From NCBI GenBank assembly GCA_018813805.1, contig JAHJAP010000073.1:1-5556 (forward strand): a DNA stretch of 5,556 nt. Direction: 5' to 3'. A program made the translations under genes and the position numbers. This document shows positions 1 through 5,556 of the stretch, in pieces (the stretch's first letter is position 1; each line of letters begins with the position of its first letter). This DNA is from Patescibacteria group bacterium (GTDB lineage: Bacteria > Patescibacteriota > Patescibacteriia > Patescibacteriales > GWC2-42-12). The notes under the pieces are model-generated. The model made no database searches and was not told where the DNA came from. It was given only the letters and a program-made list of their open reading frames with translations.

Positions 1-24
1 TAAATAATAATTATTTAAAATTAT

Positions 25-675
25 ATGTATATTACTTATTTAGGGCATTCGTGTTTTAAAATACAAGATAAAATTAGCTCAGATGGAGTAACTGTTATAA
101 CAGATCCTTTTGATAAAATTGTTGGTTTAAAAGTGCCGCATAGTGAAGCAGATATAGTAACTGTGAGCCATCAGCATGCTGATCATAATTATACAGATGC
201 TATTCGTGGCAAGCCTTTTATTATTACTAGCGCTGGCGAATATGAAATAAAAGGTGTTTCTATTGAAGGCGTTGATACTTTTCATGACAGTTCTGACGGA
301 AAGGAGCGTGGGAATAATACTGTTTATAAAATTAATATGGAAGGTGTTAATATTGTTCATTTGGGTGATTTGGGCCATTTGTTGGAGGCTAAACAGTTAG
401 AAAAAATTGAAGGAGCTGATATTCTTTTAATTCCTGTTGGCGGTCATTTTACTATTGATGCAAAAAAAGCAACAGAAGTTGTTAATCAAATTGAACCGCG
501 CATTGTTATTCCCATGCATTACAAAACCGATGGATCTACTATTGACGTTGATAATGTAGATAAATTTATTAAAGAATTAGGCATTAAACCTATTTATGAA
601 GAAAAATTAAAGATTAATAAAAAAGAATTATCACAAGAAGATATGGAGTTGGTAATTTTAAGTATACAAAAATGA
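25..675 (+). CDS. MBL-fold metal-dependent hydrolase, UlaG-like (COG2220-type)
   Basis: A 216-residue cytoplasmic protein with no signal peptide or membrane segment. It has the metallo-beta-lactamase fold signature: LGHSCF at residues 6-11, a central metal motif HQHADH at 49-54 (H49, H51, D53, H54), a further candidate ligand H87, the acidic ligand D115 within HLGDLGH (112-118), and H165 in PMHY (163-166). These suit a two-metal (usually Zn) hydrolase site. The compact length and the HLGDLGH and PMHY motifs match the UlaG-like, Lactamase_B_3-type group rather than true beta-lactamases or RNase J/Z. Known members act on phosphodiester or lactone substrates, but the substrate here cannot be read from the sequence. 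The ATG at 25 is preceded by A/T-only sequence (TTTAAAATTAT) without a Shine-Dalgarno motif. The gene ends in TGA and lies 10 nt before the next gene, so the two are probably co-transcribed. Fold is near certain; specific function is unknown. Confidence 0.9.
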   Translation: MYITYLGHSCFKIQDKISSDGVTVITDPFDKIVGLKVPHSEADIVTVSHQHADHNYTDAIRGKPFIITSAGEYEIKGVSIEGVDTFHDSSDGKERGNNTVYKINMEGVNIVHLGDLGHLLEAKQLEKIEGADILLIPVGGHFTIDAKKATEVVNQIEPRIVIPMHYKTDGSTIDVDNVDKFIKELGIKPIYEEKLKINKKELSQEDMELVILSIQK

Positions 676-685
676 TTTAAAAATT

Positions 686-1102
686 ATGAAAATTTATAAT
701 CAAAAGAGCATTCAACAACAGTCTATAAAAAAATCAGATGAAAAAATTGAACAAGATAAAAAAATGCTTATGGTATCAGGAATTATATTTTTTATGCTTT
801 TAATTGTTAGTGTTTGGGTAATAAATATTAAAAATATTTTTCAGATAAATTCTATAAAAAATAATGATAATGAATTTAACTGGACAGAAATAAAAAAAGA
901 ATTAAGCAGTATTACAATAGAAATGAAAAAAAATATGGGAGAAATAAAAAACTTACAACAACCAGCATCTAGTTCTTTGCTGTTTGTAAAGGAGTCAATA
1001 GAAGCAAAAAATAATTTAGATTTATTAAAAGAACGTTTAGAAAAAAATGTTTTATTAGAACAAACGACTGCTATCATAGCAACAAGCACAACAAAACAAT
1101 AA
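686..1102 (+). CDS. Hypothetical single-pass membrane protein with coiled-coil tail
   Basis: A 138-residue protein that I do not recognise as a named family. Residues 1-27 are polar and Lys/Gln-rich. Residues about 28-48 form one strongly hydrophobic membrane segment (MLMVSGIIFFMLLIVSVWVI region). By the positive-inside rule the N-terminus should be cytoplasmic and the rest outside. Residues about 64-92 and 100-126 are charged, with Leu/Ile spacing that looks helical or coiled coil, broken by a QQPASSS linker (91-97). The end is Thr/Ser-rich. There are no Cys residues and no catalytic motif. The start at 686 follows the upstream TGA by 10 nt and is preceded by TTTAAAAATT rather than a Shine-Dalgarno site. 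The base composition is even more A-rich than its neighbours (several A7-A8 runs), as is common for unconstrained membrane or coiled-coil proteins. It could be a small envelope or divisome-like scaffold, but that is a guess from topology only. Confidence 0.75.
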   Translation: MKIYNQKSIQQQSIKKSDEKIEQDKKMLMVSGIIFFMLLIVSVWVINIKNIFQINSIKNNDNEFNWTEIKKELSSITIEMKKNMGEIKNLQQPASSSLLFVKESIEAKNNLDLLKERLEKNVLLEQTTAIIATSTTKQ

Positions 1103-1117
1103 ATTTAAATTTTATTT

Positions 1118-1126
1118 TGTTATAAA
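1118..1126 (+). promoter_or_regulatory. Candidate extended -10 promoter for gyrA
   Basis: TG at 1118-1119, one spacer base, then TATAAA at 1121-1126 matches the sigma-70 extended -10 pattern (TGnTATAAT) at all but the last base. No convincing -35 is visible, which extended -10 promoters tolerate. A start about 7 nt downstream would fall at 1132-1134, leaving only 2-4 nt before the gyrA ATG at 1136. In such AT-rich sequence a chance match is quite possible. The resemblance to the element before the last gene (both contain TGTTATAA) raises confidence somewhat. Confidence 0.35.
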
Positions 1127-1135
1127 AAAGTTATT

Positions 1136-3832
1136 ATGGCAAAAAAACTATTAAAAAAAATTGAAACAAATAAATACAAGAAAAAATCTGAGAATAAAAA
1201 ATCAGAAAAAGTTAAATTAGAAAAAAAAATAGACAAACATAGTAAAATCAAAGAAGTAAAAACAGAAAATCAAGAAAAATTTGCTAAAAAAGAAACTAAA
1301 ATAGAAGAGGAAATTGTAGAGCAGGAAGTAAAAAATAAAGAAAATTCAATTCTTAATCAAACAGTAGTTAAGACAGAAAAAACTCTTTATGGCATAACCC
1401 AACCGCAATCAATTGTTGACGAAATGCGCAAATCTTATCTTGATTATGCTATGAGCGTTATTGTTTCTCGCGCCTTGCCTGATGTTAGAGATGGGTTAAA
1501 GCCTGTTCATCGTCGAATTCTTTACGCTATGTGGAGTGTTGGACTTAGAGCAGGAGGTAGATTTCGTAAATCAGCTACGGTTGTTGGTGAAGTTTTAGGT
1601 AAATATCATCCTCATGGCGATACTGCTGTTTACGATTCTATGGTTAGGATGGCGCAGGATTTTTCTATGCGTTATCCTTTAGTGCGAGGTCAAGGTAATT
1701 TTGGTTCAATGGACGGCGATAATGCTGCGGCTATGCGTTATACTGAAGCCAAATTGTCAGCGATTTCCGAAGAATTATTATTTGATTTAGAAAAAAATAC
1801 TGTTAGTTTTGCGCCTAATTTTGATGGTTCGCATAAAGAGCCACGTGTTTTGCCAGCTAAACTGCCAAATCTTTTGCTTAATGGCGCTATGGGCATTGCT
1901 GTTGGTATGGCTACTAACATTCCTCCGCATAATTTAAGAGAATTAATTAATGCTATTGCCCACCTTATTGATAATCCAGAAGCTACTGTTGAAGATTTAA
2001 TGCAGTATGTTAAAGGACCTGATTTTCCTACGGGTGGAATTATTTTTAATAATAAAGATATTTTACAAGCCTATGCCACTGGTAGAGGCGGAATTGTTAT
2101 GCGCGGCGTAGCTGAAATTAAAGAAGTTTCGAGTAATAATTATCAAATTATTATTAGCGAAATTCCTTATCAGGTTAATAAAGCTAATTTAGTGGAAAAA
2201 ATCGCTGATTTAGTAAAAGACAAAAAATTAGAAGGTATAAAAGATTTGCGAGATGAATCAGATAAAGATGGGGTGCGCGTTGTTGTTGATTTAAAAAAAG
2301 ATGCTTATCCTAAGAAAATTTTAAATAGTTTATACAAACAAACCCAGCTTCAAGAAATTTTTCATGTTAATATGCTGGCCTTGGTTGACGGCATTCAGCC
2401 TAAAGTTTTAACACTTAAAATGGTACTAGAAGAATATATTAAGCACCGCCAAGAAATTATTAGACAACGCACTCAATTTGATTTGAATAAAGCAAAAGAA
2501 CGAGCACATATTTTAGAGGGTTTAATTATCGCATTAAAAAATATTGACGCTGTTATTAAAATTATTAAGGCTTCGCGGGATAAAGAGATTGCTAAAATTA
2601 ATTTAATAAAGAAATTTAAATTAACAGAGCAACAAGCAATTGCTATTTTAGAAATGAAATTGGCAACTTTAGTAAATTTAGAAACATTAAAAATAGAAAA
2701 TGAACTTGAAGAAAAGAAAAAAATAATAAAAGACTTGGAAGCAATATTAAAATCAGTTAGTAAAATTAGAAGTATAGTAAAAGAAGAGATTAAATTTTTA
2801 GATAATAAATATGGAGATCAACGAAAAACTAAAATTATGGCTCATGGAGTTAAGGATTTTGCAGTAGAAGATTTGGTGCCTAATGAAGAAGCTATAGTAA
2901 CAATGACTCGTGATGGGTATATTAAAAGACTTGCGCCAGATACTTTCAAGGTTCAGGGTCGTGGCGGTAAGGGTGTTATTGGTTTAACAACCAAAGAAGA
3001 GGATATGGTTGAATTTATGTTTACTACTTTGACTCATAATGATATTTTATTTTTTACAACTCGCGGTAGGGTTTTTCAACTTAAAGCATATGAAGTGCCA
3101 CAGGCTGTTAGAACAACTAAGGGCACGCCTATTGTTAATTTTTTGCAATTAGGTGGTGGGGAGAAAATAACTTCAATTTTATCTTTAGATAAAATAGTTA
3201 AAAATAAATATTTATTTTTTGCCACTGAACAAGGCTTGGTAAAAAAAGTAAAAATTGAAGCTTTTGTTAATGTGCGCCGTTCAGGATTGATTGCTATTAA
3301 AATTAAAGATAATGATAAACTTATTTGGACAAAGCCAACCAGAGGTGATGATCAGATTCAATTAGTTACTGCTGCTGGCCAAGCTATTCGTTTTAAAGAA
3401 ACTGATGTTAGAGATATGGGTCGTAGCGCTTCAGGAGTTCGCGGTATTAGATTAAAAAAGAAAGAAGATATTGTAGTTGGGATGGGAATAATAAAAAATG
3501 ATAAAGAAAAAATAAAAAAATATCAAGTTTTAATTATAACTGAGCAGGGTTTTGGTAAACGTACTCCATTAAATTTATATAAAGTTCAGAGTCGTGGTGG
3601 TTCAGGCATTAAAACAGTTAAAGTAACAACTAAGACTGGCAAACTTACTAATGCTTTTATAATTAATTTTGAAGTTATGCAAGAAAAAGATTTGATTATT
3701 ATTTCAGAAAAAGGTCAAGTTATTAGATTGTCTTTTAAGGCGGTTAATCAATCAAGTAGAGACACACAAGGAGTTAGATTAATGAGATTTAAAGAATCTG
3801 ATGATAAAGTAGCCTGTGTTACTTGGACATAA
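1136..3832 (+). CDS. gyrA: DNA gyrase subunit A with Lys/Glu-rich N-terminal extension
   Basis: 898 residues. GyrA is the DNA-cleaving subunit of gyrase (A2B2 with GyrB), which introduces negative supercoils. From residue 87 on, the sequence aligns with E. coli GyrA at a constant offset of 80 through the active site: R112, K122, H125, R126, R127, H158, H160, R201, catalytic Y202 in AAMRYTE, and the DNA-bending isoleucine I254. Residues 428-560 form the coiled-coil C-gate arm. About 575-898 is the DNA-wrapping beta-pinwheel, with a GyrA-box variant QGRGGKG at 607-613 and further blade motifs near 658, 713, 763, 818 and 873. This argues for GyrA rather than ParC. Residues 1 to about 82 form an extra extension, roughly half Lys plus Glu. 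No in-frame ATG, GTG or TTG exists between 1136 and M97, and M97 would cut into the core, so the start at 1136 is the credible one. Without the extension the length (about 818) equals ordinary GyrA. gyrB is not in the window. Confidence 0.95.
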   Translation: MAKKLLKKIETNKYKKKSENKKSEKVKLEKKIDKHSKIKEVKTENQEKFAKKETKIEEEIVEQEVKNKENSILNQTVVKTEKTLYGITQPQSIVDEMRKSYLDYAMSVIVSRALPDVRDGLKPVHRRILYAMWSVGLRAGGRFRKSATVVGEVLGKYHPHGDTAVYDSMVRMAQDFSMRYPLVRGQGNFGSMDGDNAAAMRYTEAKLSAISEELLFDLEKNTVSFAPNFDGSHKEPRVLPAKLPNLLLNGAMGIAVGMATNIPPHNLRELINAIAHLIDNPEATVEDLMQYVKGPDFPTGGIIFNNKDILQAYATGRGGIVMRGVAEIKEVSSNNYQIIISEIPYQVNKANLVEKIADLVKDKKLEGIKDLRDESDKDGVRVVVDLKKDAYPKKILNSLYKQTQLQEIFHVNMLALVDGIQPKVLTLKMVLEEYIKHRQEIIRQRTQFDLNKAKERAHILEGLIIALKNIDAVIKIIKASRDKEIAKINLIKKFKLTEQQAIAILEMKLATLVNLETLKIENELEEKKKIIKDLEAILKSVSKIRSIVKEEIKFLDNKYGDQRKTKIMAHGVKDFAVEDLVPNEEAIVTMTRDGYIKRLAPDTFKVQGRGGKGVIGLTTKEEDMVEFMFTTLTHNDILFFTTRGRVFQLKAYEVPQAVRTTKGTPIVNFLQLGGGEKITSILSLDKIVKNKYLFFATEQGLVKKVKIEAFVNVRRSGLIAIKIKDNDKLIWTKPTRGDDQIQLVTAAGQAIRFKETDVRDMGRSASGVRGIRLKKKEDIVVGMGIIKNDKEKIKKYQVLIITEQGFGKRTPLNLYKVQSRGGSGIKTVKVTTKTGKLTNAFIINFEVMQEKDLIIISEKGQVIRLSFKAVNQSSRDTQGVRLMRFKESDDKVACVTWT

Positions 3833-3838
3833 ATTTAA

Positions 3839-3904
3839 TATAAAATTTTATACTCGAAAGAGTATTCGGCGACAGATCCCTAATTTAAATTTAAGAGTCG
3901 CGAA
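3839..3904 (+). promoter_or_regulatory. Candidate promoter and structured 5' leader of the ferredoxin-ruvB unit
   Basis: The gap between gyrA and the ferredoxin is the longest in the window (89 nt) and contains local GC-rich islands unlike the other gaps. Hairpin 1 (3850-3865) is ATACTC-GAAA-GAGTAT: six perfect pairs closed by a GNRA-type tetraloop. Hairpin 2 pairs TTCGGCGAC (3865-3873) with GTCGCGAA (3897-3904): eight pairs with G3868 bulged and a 23-nt loop containing AGATCCC. The two stems share T3865, so they would stack almost directly. Neither is followed by a U-tract, so they do not look like intrinsic terminators. A possible -10, TATAAA at 3839-3844, would start RNA near 3851, at the foot of hairpin 1. 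I recognise no known riboswitch class. It could be a cis-regulatory RNA, an mRNA stabiliser, an intergenic repeat, or a processing site. Confidence 0.4.
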
Positions 3905-3921
3905 AATTTAAAATTAATAAT

Positions 3922-4095
3922 ATGATTATTGTTGATAAAAATTTGTGCATTGGGTGTGGCGCTTGTGAAGTTATTTGTCCTAAAGTTTTTAAAATTAATC
4001 AAGAAGCTAAATCTGAAGCAATTAGTCAAAAAAATTGCGATTGCGTTAAAGATGCTATTGAAGGTTGTCCAGCGCAAGCTATTTTTGTCTCTTAA
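3922..4095 (+). CDS. Small monocluster 4Fe-4S ferredoxin
   Basis: A 57-residue soluble electron carrier. Cysteines C9, C12 and C15 (CIGCGAC) plus C49 (CP) are the expected four ligands of one [4Fe-4S] cluster. C19 (CP) and C41 sit where Thermotoga and Pyrococcus-type monocluster ferredoxins place a disulfide, and the C41-C49 spacing of 8 equals C43-C51 of the Thermotoga protein. C39 is an extra cysteine in a CDC pair. The length is normal for the family, which is about 57-66 residues. The ATG at 3922 is immediately followed by the usual N-terminal strand (MIIVDKNLC), so the start is firm. It has A/T-only upstream sequence without a Shine-Dalgarno motif. The gene ends 7 nt before ruvB, suggesting co-transcription. 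Its redox partner is not in the window. It overlaps a longer open frame upstream of ruvB in another reading frame, which is not real coding sequence. Confidence 0.92.
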   Translation: MIIVDKNLCIGCGACEVICPKVFKINQEAKSEAISQKNCDCVKDAIEGCPAQAIFVS

Positions 4096-4102
4096 ATTAT
4101 AT

Positions 4103-5107
4103 ATGTCAAATGATTTGAATCAAAGAATAGTGGCAGGAAAAGAAACCACCGAAGACAAGGCATTGGAATTGACTTTAAGGCCGAAAAAATTAGACGAATT
4201 TATTGGTCAAAATAATATTAAAGAAAATTTGAAAATTTTTCTTACTGCTGCTCAAAAACGAGGCGAACCAATTGAACATGTTTTGTTGTATGGTTCACCT
4301 GGTTTAGGCAAAACTACTTTAGCCCATGTTATTGCCAATGAACTTAATTCTCATGTTAGAATAACCTCTGGTCCAGCCATTGAAAAAGCTGGCGACTTGG
4401 CGGCTATTTTAACTAATTTGAATAAAGGTGATATTTTATTTATTGATGAAATTCACCGTTTAAATAAAGTTATAGAAGAGACTCTTTATCCAGCGATGGA
4501 AGATTATGCCTTGGATATTATTATTGGAAAAGGTCCATCAGCTCGTACATTGCGAATTGATTTACCGCCATTTACTATTATTGGCGCGACTACAAAAATT
4601 AGTTTATTAACAGCGCCTTTGCGCGATCGTTTTGGCATGACTTATCATTTGAATTTTTATGAGCCAGAAGATATTGAAAAAATTATTGATCGCAGTGCTA
4701 AAATTTTGAAAATTAGTTTAGATCAAGACTCAGGGAGGGAAATAGCTAGTCGTTCTCGTCGAACTCCGCGAATAGCTAATAGATTATTGAAAAGAGTTAG
4801 AGATTATTGCGAAGTTAAAAGCGATGGCAGAGTTGATAATGTATTATGCCAAGCTGCTTTTGATTTATTGGAGGTTGATGATTTGGGATTAGATTGGATT
4901 GACAGGAAAATAATGGAAATGATTATTGATAAATTTAATGGAGGACCAGTTGGTCTTAATACTATAGCAGCTGCCACTGGTGAAGACGTAGCAACTATTG
5001 AAGAAATTTATGAACCATATTTAATGCAATTAGGATTTTTAGATCGCTCGCCTCGTGGCAGAATTGTAACTGATATTGCCTACAGACATTTAGGGAAAAA
5101 AAGATAA
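4103..5107 (+). CDS. ruvB: Holliday junction branch migration ATPase RuvB
   Basis: 334 residues, matching the usual 330-340 of RuvB. It is the hexameric AAA+ motor that, loaded by RuvA, drives branch migration of Holliday junctions for RuvC resolution in recombinational repair. Motifs in order: [12 protein letters not shown] (25-36), Walker A GSPGLGKT (64-71, K70), Walker B ILFIDE (111-116, D115/E116) followed by IHR, sensor 1 IGATTK (160-165), the arginine-finger segment PLRDRFG (172-178, R174), sensor 2 TPRIANR (221-227, R223), and a C-terminal winged helix with GGPVGL (280-285), YEPYL (303-307) and RSPRGR (315-320). The open frame runs upstream to 3929, but those 58 codons lie over the ferredoxin and have no RuvB homology. 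The family-consistent start is the ATG at 4103, 7 nt after the ferredoxin stop and preceded by TTAAATTATAT, not a Shine-Dalgarno site. The commonly Gly position before TPRIANR is Arg here (R220). ruvA and ruvC are not in the window. Confidence 0.97.
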   Translation: MSNDLNQRIVAGKETTEDKALELTLRPKKLDEFIGQNNIKENLKIFLTAAQKRGEPIEHVLLYGSPGLGKTTLAHVIANELNSHVRITSGPAIEKAGDLAAILTNLNKGDILFIDEIHRLNKVIEETLYPAMEDYALDIIIGKGPSARTLRIDLPPFTIIGATTKISLLTAPLRDRFGMTYHLNFYEPEDIEKIIDRSAKILKISLDQDSGREIASRSRRTPRIANRLLKRVRDYCEVKSDGRVDNVLCQAAFDLLEVDDLGLDWIDRKIMEMIIDKFNGGPVGLNTIAAATGEDVATIEEIYEPYLMQLGFLDRSPRGRIVTDIAYRHLGKKR

Positions 5108-5165
5108 GATTTAGGGTGGAATTTGAAAGTTTTTTGTTATGTTTTTTATTTTTTTTATATTAATA

Positions 5166-5174
5166 TGTTATAAT
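5166..5174 (+). promoter_or_regulatory. Extended -10 promoter for the 109-aa gene, predicted leaderless
   Basis: TG at 5166-5167, one spacer, then a perfect TATAAT at 5169-5174: a full extended -10 element (TGnTATAAT). No good -35 lies 16-18 nt upstream, where the sequence is T-rich. A transcription start 7 nt after the hexamer would fall at 5181, the A of the ATG, so the mRNA would have essentially no 5' leader. Its position also argues that the upstream ATG at 5139 is not the start of translation, because that codon lies before the predicted transcription start. Confidence 0.5.
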
Positions 5175-5180
5175 AATTAT

Positions 5181-5510
5181 ATGACAAAAGAAAGATGGCA
5201 AGACATTGTAGAAAAAATTAAAGATAATTTTTCAATTGAAGAACATAGCCAAAAGCACTTAGATGAGGCAGGTGGTTTGGATATTGATTATATTATTTTT
5301 AAAGGGCCTCTTGGAAAAATGAAGTTGGAATTTATTTCTAAACCAGTAATTTTGGATAAAAAAACAAAATATTCCAATCGTATTGGCGCACAAATTGAAA
5401 TTGAATACGTTTATAGTCAAACTGAAAAAAGTTTTAAATTAAAAGTTTTTAAATGGGATGAAGCAATTGGCGATTGGCAAGAAATTGAAGCTAGGGGTTT
5501 TAATTTTTAA
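5181..5510 (+). CDS. Conserved-type hypothetical protein, 109 aa
   Basis: A small soluble protein with no signal peptide, membrane segment, cysteines or catalytic motif. It begins MTKERWQDIVEKIKDNF, a probable amphipathic helix. It then has a short acidic linker (about 19-33) and a beta-rich body: DYIIFKGPLGKMKLEF (36-51), KPVILDKKTKYSNRIG (54-69), IEIEYVYS (72-79), FKLKVFKWDE (85-94). The pattern of alternating strands with the GPLGKMKLE and KWDEA motifs resembles a small uncharacterised family I associate with Parcubacterial genomes. I cannot name a domain for it. The frame is open back to an ATG at 5139, but those 14 extra residues (MFFIFFILICYNNY) are the translation of the T-rich promoter region and would place the -10 box inside the gene. 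The ATG at 5181 is preferred. It is separated from ruvB by 73 nt and probably has its own promoter. Confidence 0.78.
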   Translation: MTKERWQDIVEKIKDNFSIEEHSQKHLDEAGGLDIDYIIFKGPLGKMKLEFISKPVILDKKTKYSNRIGAQIEIEYVYSQTEKSFKLKVFKWDEAIGDWQEIEARGFNF

Positions 5511-5550
5511 ATAATAAAAATAATTAATTATAAATCTCATTAAAGTAAAA

Positions 5551-5556
5551 ATGAAA
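5551..5556 (+). CDS. Possible start of a next gene, cut by the window edge
   Basis: The window ends in ATGAAA, 40 nt after the preceding stop codon, with A/T-rich upstream sequence like that before the other starts. A weak TATAAA at 5529-5534 lies about 16 nt upstream. Only two codons are visible, so this is positional inference and nothing can be said about a product. Confidence 0.25.

Noticed and set aside
127..378. Minus-strand open frame of 83 codons
   Set aside because: It lies inside the MBL-fold hydrolase with all its metal motifs on the + strand, and has no recognisable protein features of its own.
673..675. TGA possibly read as Gly (code 25, as in some CPR lineages)
   Set aside because: No TGA occurs inside the long gyrA or ruvB frames at conserved glycines, and the MBL protein has a natural end at this TGA.
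841..1089. Minus-strand open frame of 82 codons
   Set aside because: It is the reverse of the A-rich coiled-coil region of the membrane protein. Its Phe/Ser-rich composition is what reversed A-rich codons give.
1738..1920. Minus-strand open frame of 60 codons inside gyrA
   Set aside because: It is antisense to the conserved region just after the catalytic tyrosine of gyrA.
3850..3880. Resemblance to the GAAA-capped hairpin of a cyclic-di-GMP-I riboswitch
   Set aside because: The conserved core bases around that hairpin (GGCAAACC-type and GGGACGCAAAGCC-type segments) are absent, so only a common tetraloop is shared.
3880..4077. Minus-strand open frame of 65 codons
   Set aside because: It is antisense to the ferredoxin and the hairpin region, with no family signal.
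3929..4102. A 58-codon N-terminal extension of RuvB in the same open frame
   Set aside because: It has Leu/Lys-rich out-of-frame composition, lies entirely over the well-supported ferredoxin, and precedes a RuvB of exactly normal length starting at 4103.
5123..5160. Intrinsic terminator after ruvB, suggested by T-rich runs
   Set aside because: No stable GC-containing stem precedes the T tracts, only weak A/T pairing. The region is better explained as promoter DNA.
5139..5180. Upstream ATG adding MFFIFFILICYNNY to the last gene, resembling a signal or membrane segment
   Set aside because: The hydrophobic run is the by-product of a T-rich promoter region containing a perfect extended -10. The downstream ATG at 5181 fits better.

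Overview
This AT-rich window carries a compact run of bacterial genes, all on the + strand. I infer a member of the Candidate Phyla Radiation (Patescibacteria, Parcubacteria-like). The reasons are the very A+T-rich, A/T-ending codon use, short gaps, no recognisable Shine-Dalgarno sequences, and a gene set (UlaG-like MBL hydrolase, gyrA, a tiny monocluster ferredoxin, ruvB, a small 'GPLGKMKLE' protein) that I associate with that group. This placement rests on recognition, not on a search. The genetic code appears to be standard bacterial: one gene ends in TGA, and no TGA occurs inside gyrA or ruvB.

Layout: 25-675 is a metallo-beta-lactamase-fold hydrolase. 686-1102 is a single-pass membrane protein with a coiled-coil tail. 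1136-3832 is DNA gyrase subunit A with an unusual ~80-residue Lys/Glu-rich N-terminal extension. 3833-3921 is the longest intergenic gap and holds two GC-richer hairpins in otherwise A/T sequence. 3922-4095 is a 57-residue 4Fe-4S ferredoxin, short enough to be missed by length-filtered gene finding. 4103-5107 is RuvB. 5108-5180 is a T-rich gap with an extended -10 promoter. 5181-5510 is a 109-residue conserved-type hypothetical protein. A new start codon may lie at 5551, at the window edge.

Functionally, gyrA (supercoiling) and ruvB (Holliday junction branch migration) are DNA-topology and recombination genes. The ferredoxin sits between them without an obvious shared pathway. The first two genes are spaced like an operon. 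gyrA and the last gene each have a TGTTATAA-type extended -10 so close to the ATG that their mRNAs could be leaderless or nearly so. ferredoxin-ruvB look co-transcribed (7-nt gap), possibly with a structured 5' leader.

No mobile element, CRISPR array, tRNA or rRNA was seen. Nothing here amounts to a clearly new defence or metabolic system. The best leads are the structured leader before the ferredoxin, the GyrA extension, and the SD-less or leaderless initiation pattern.
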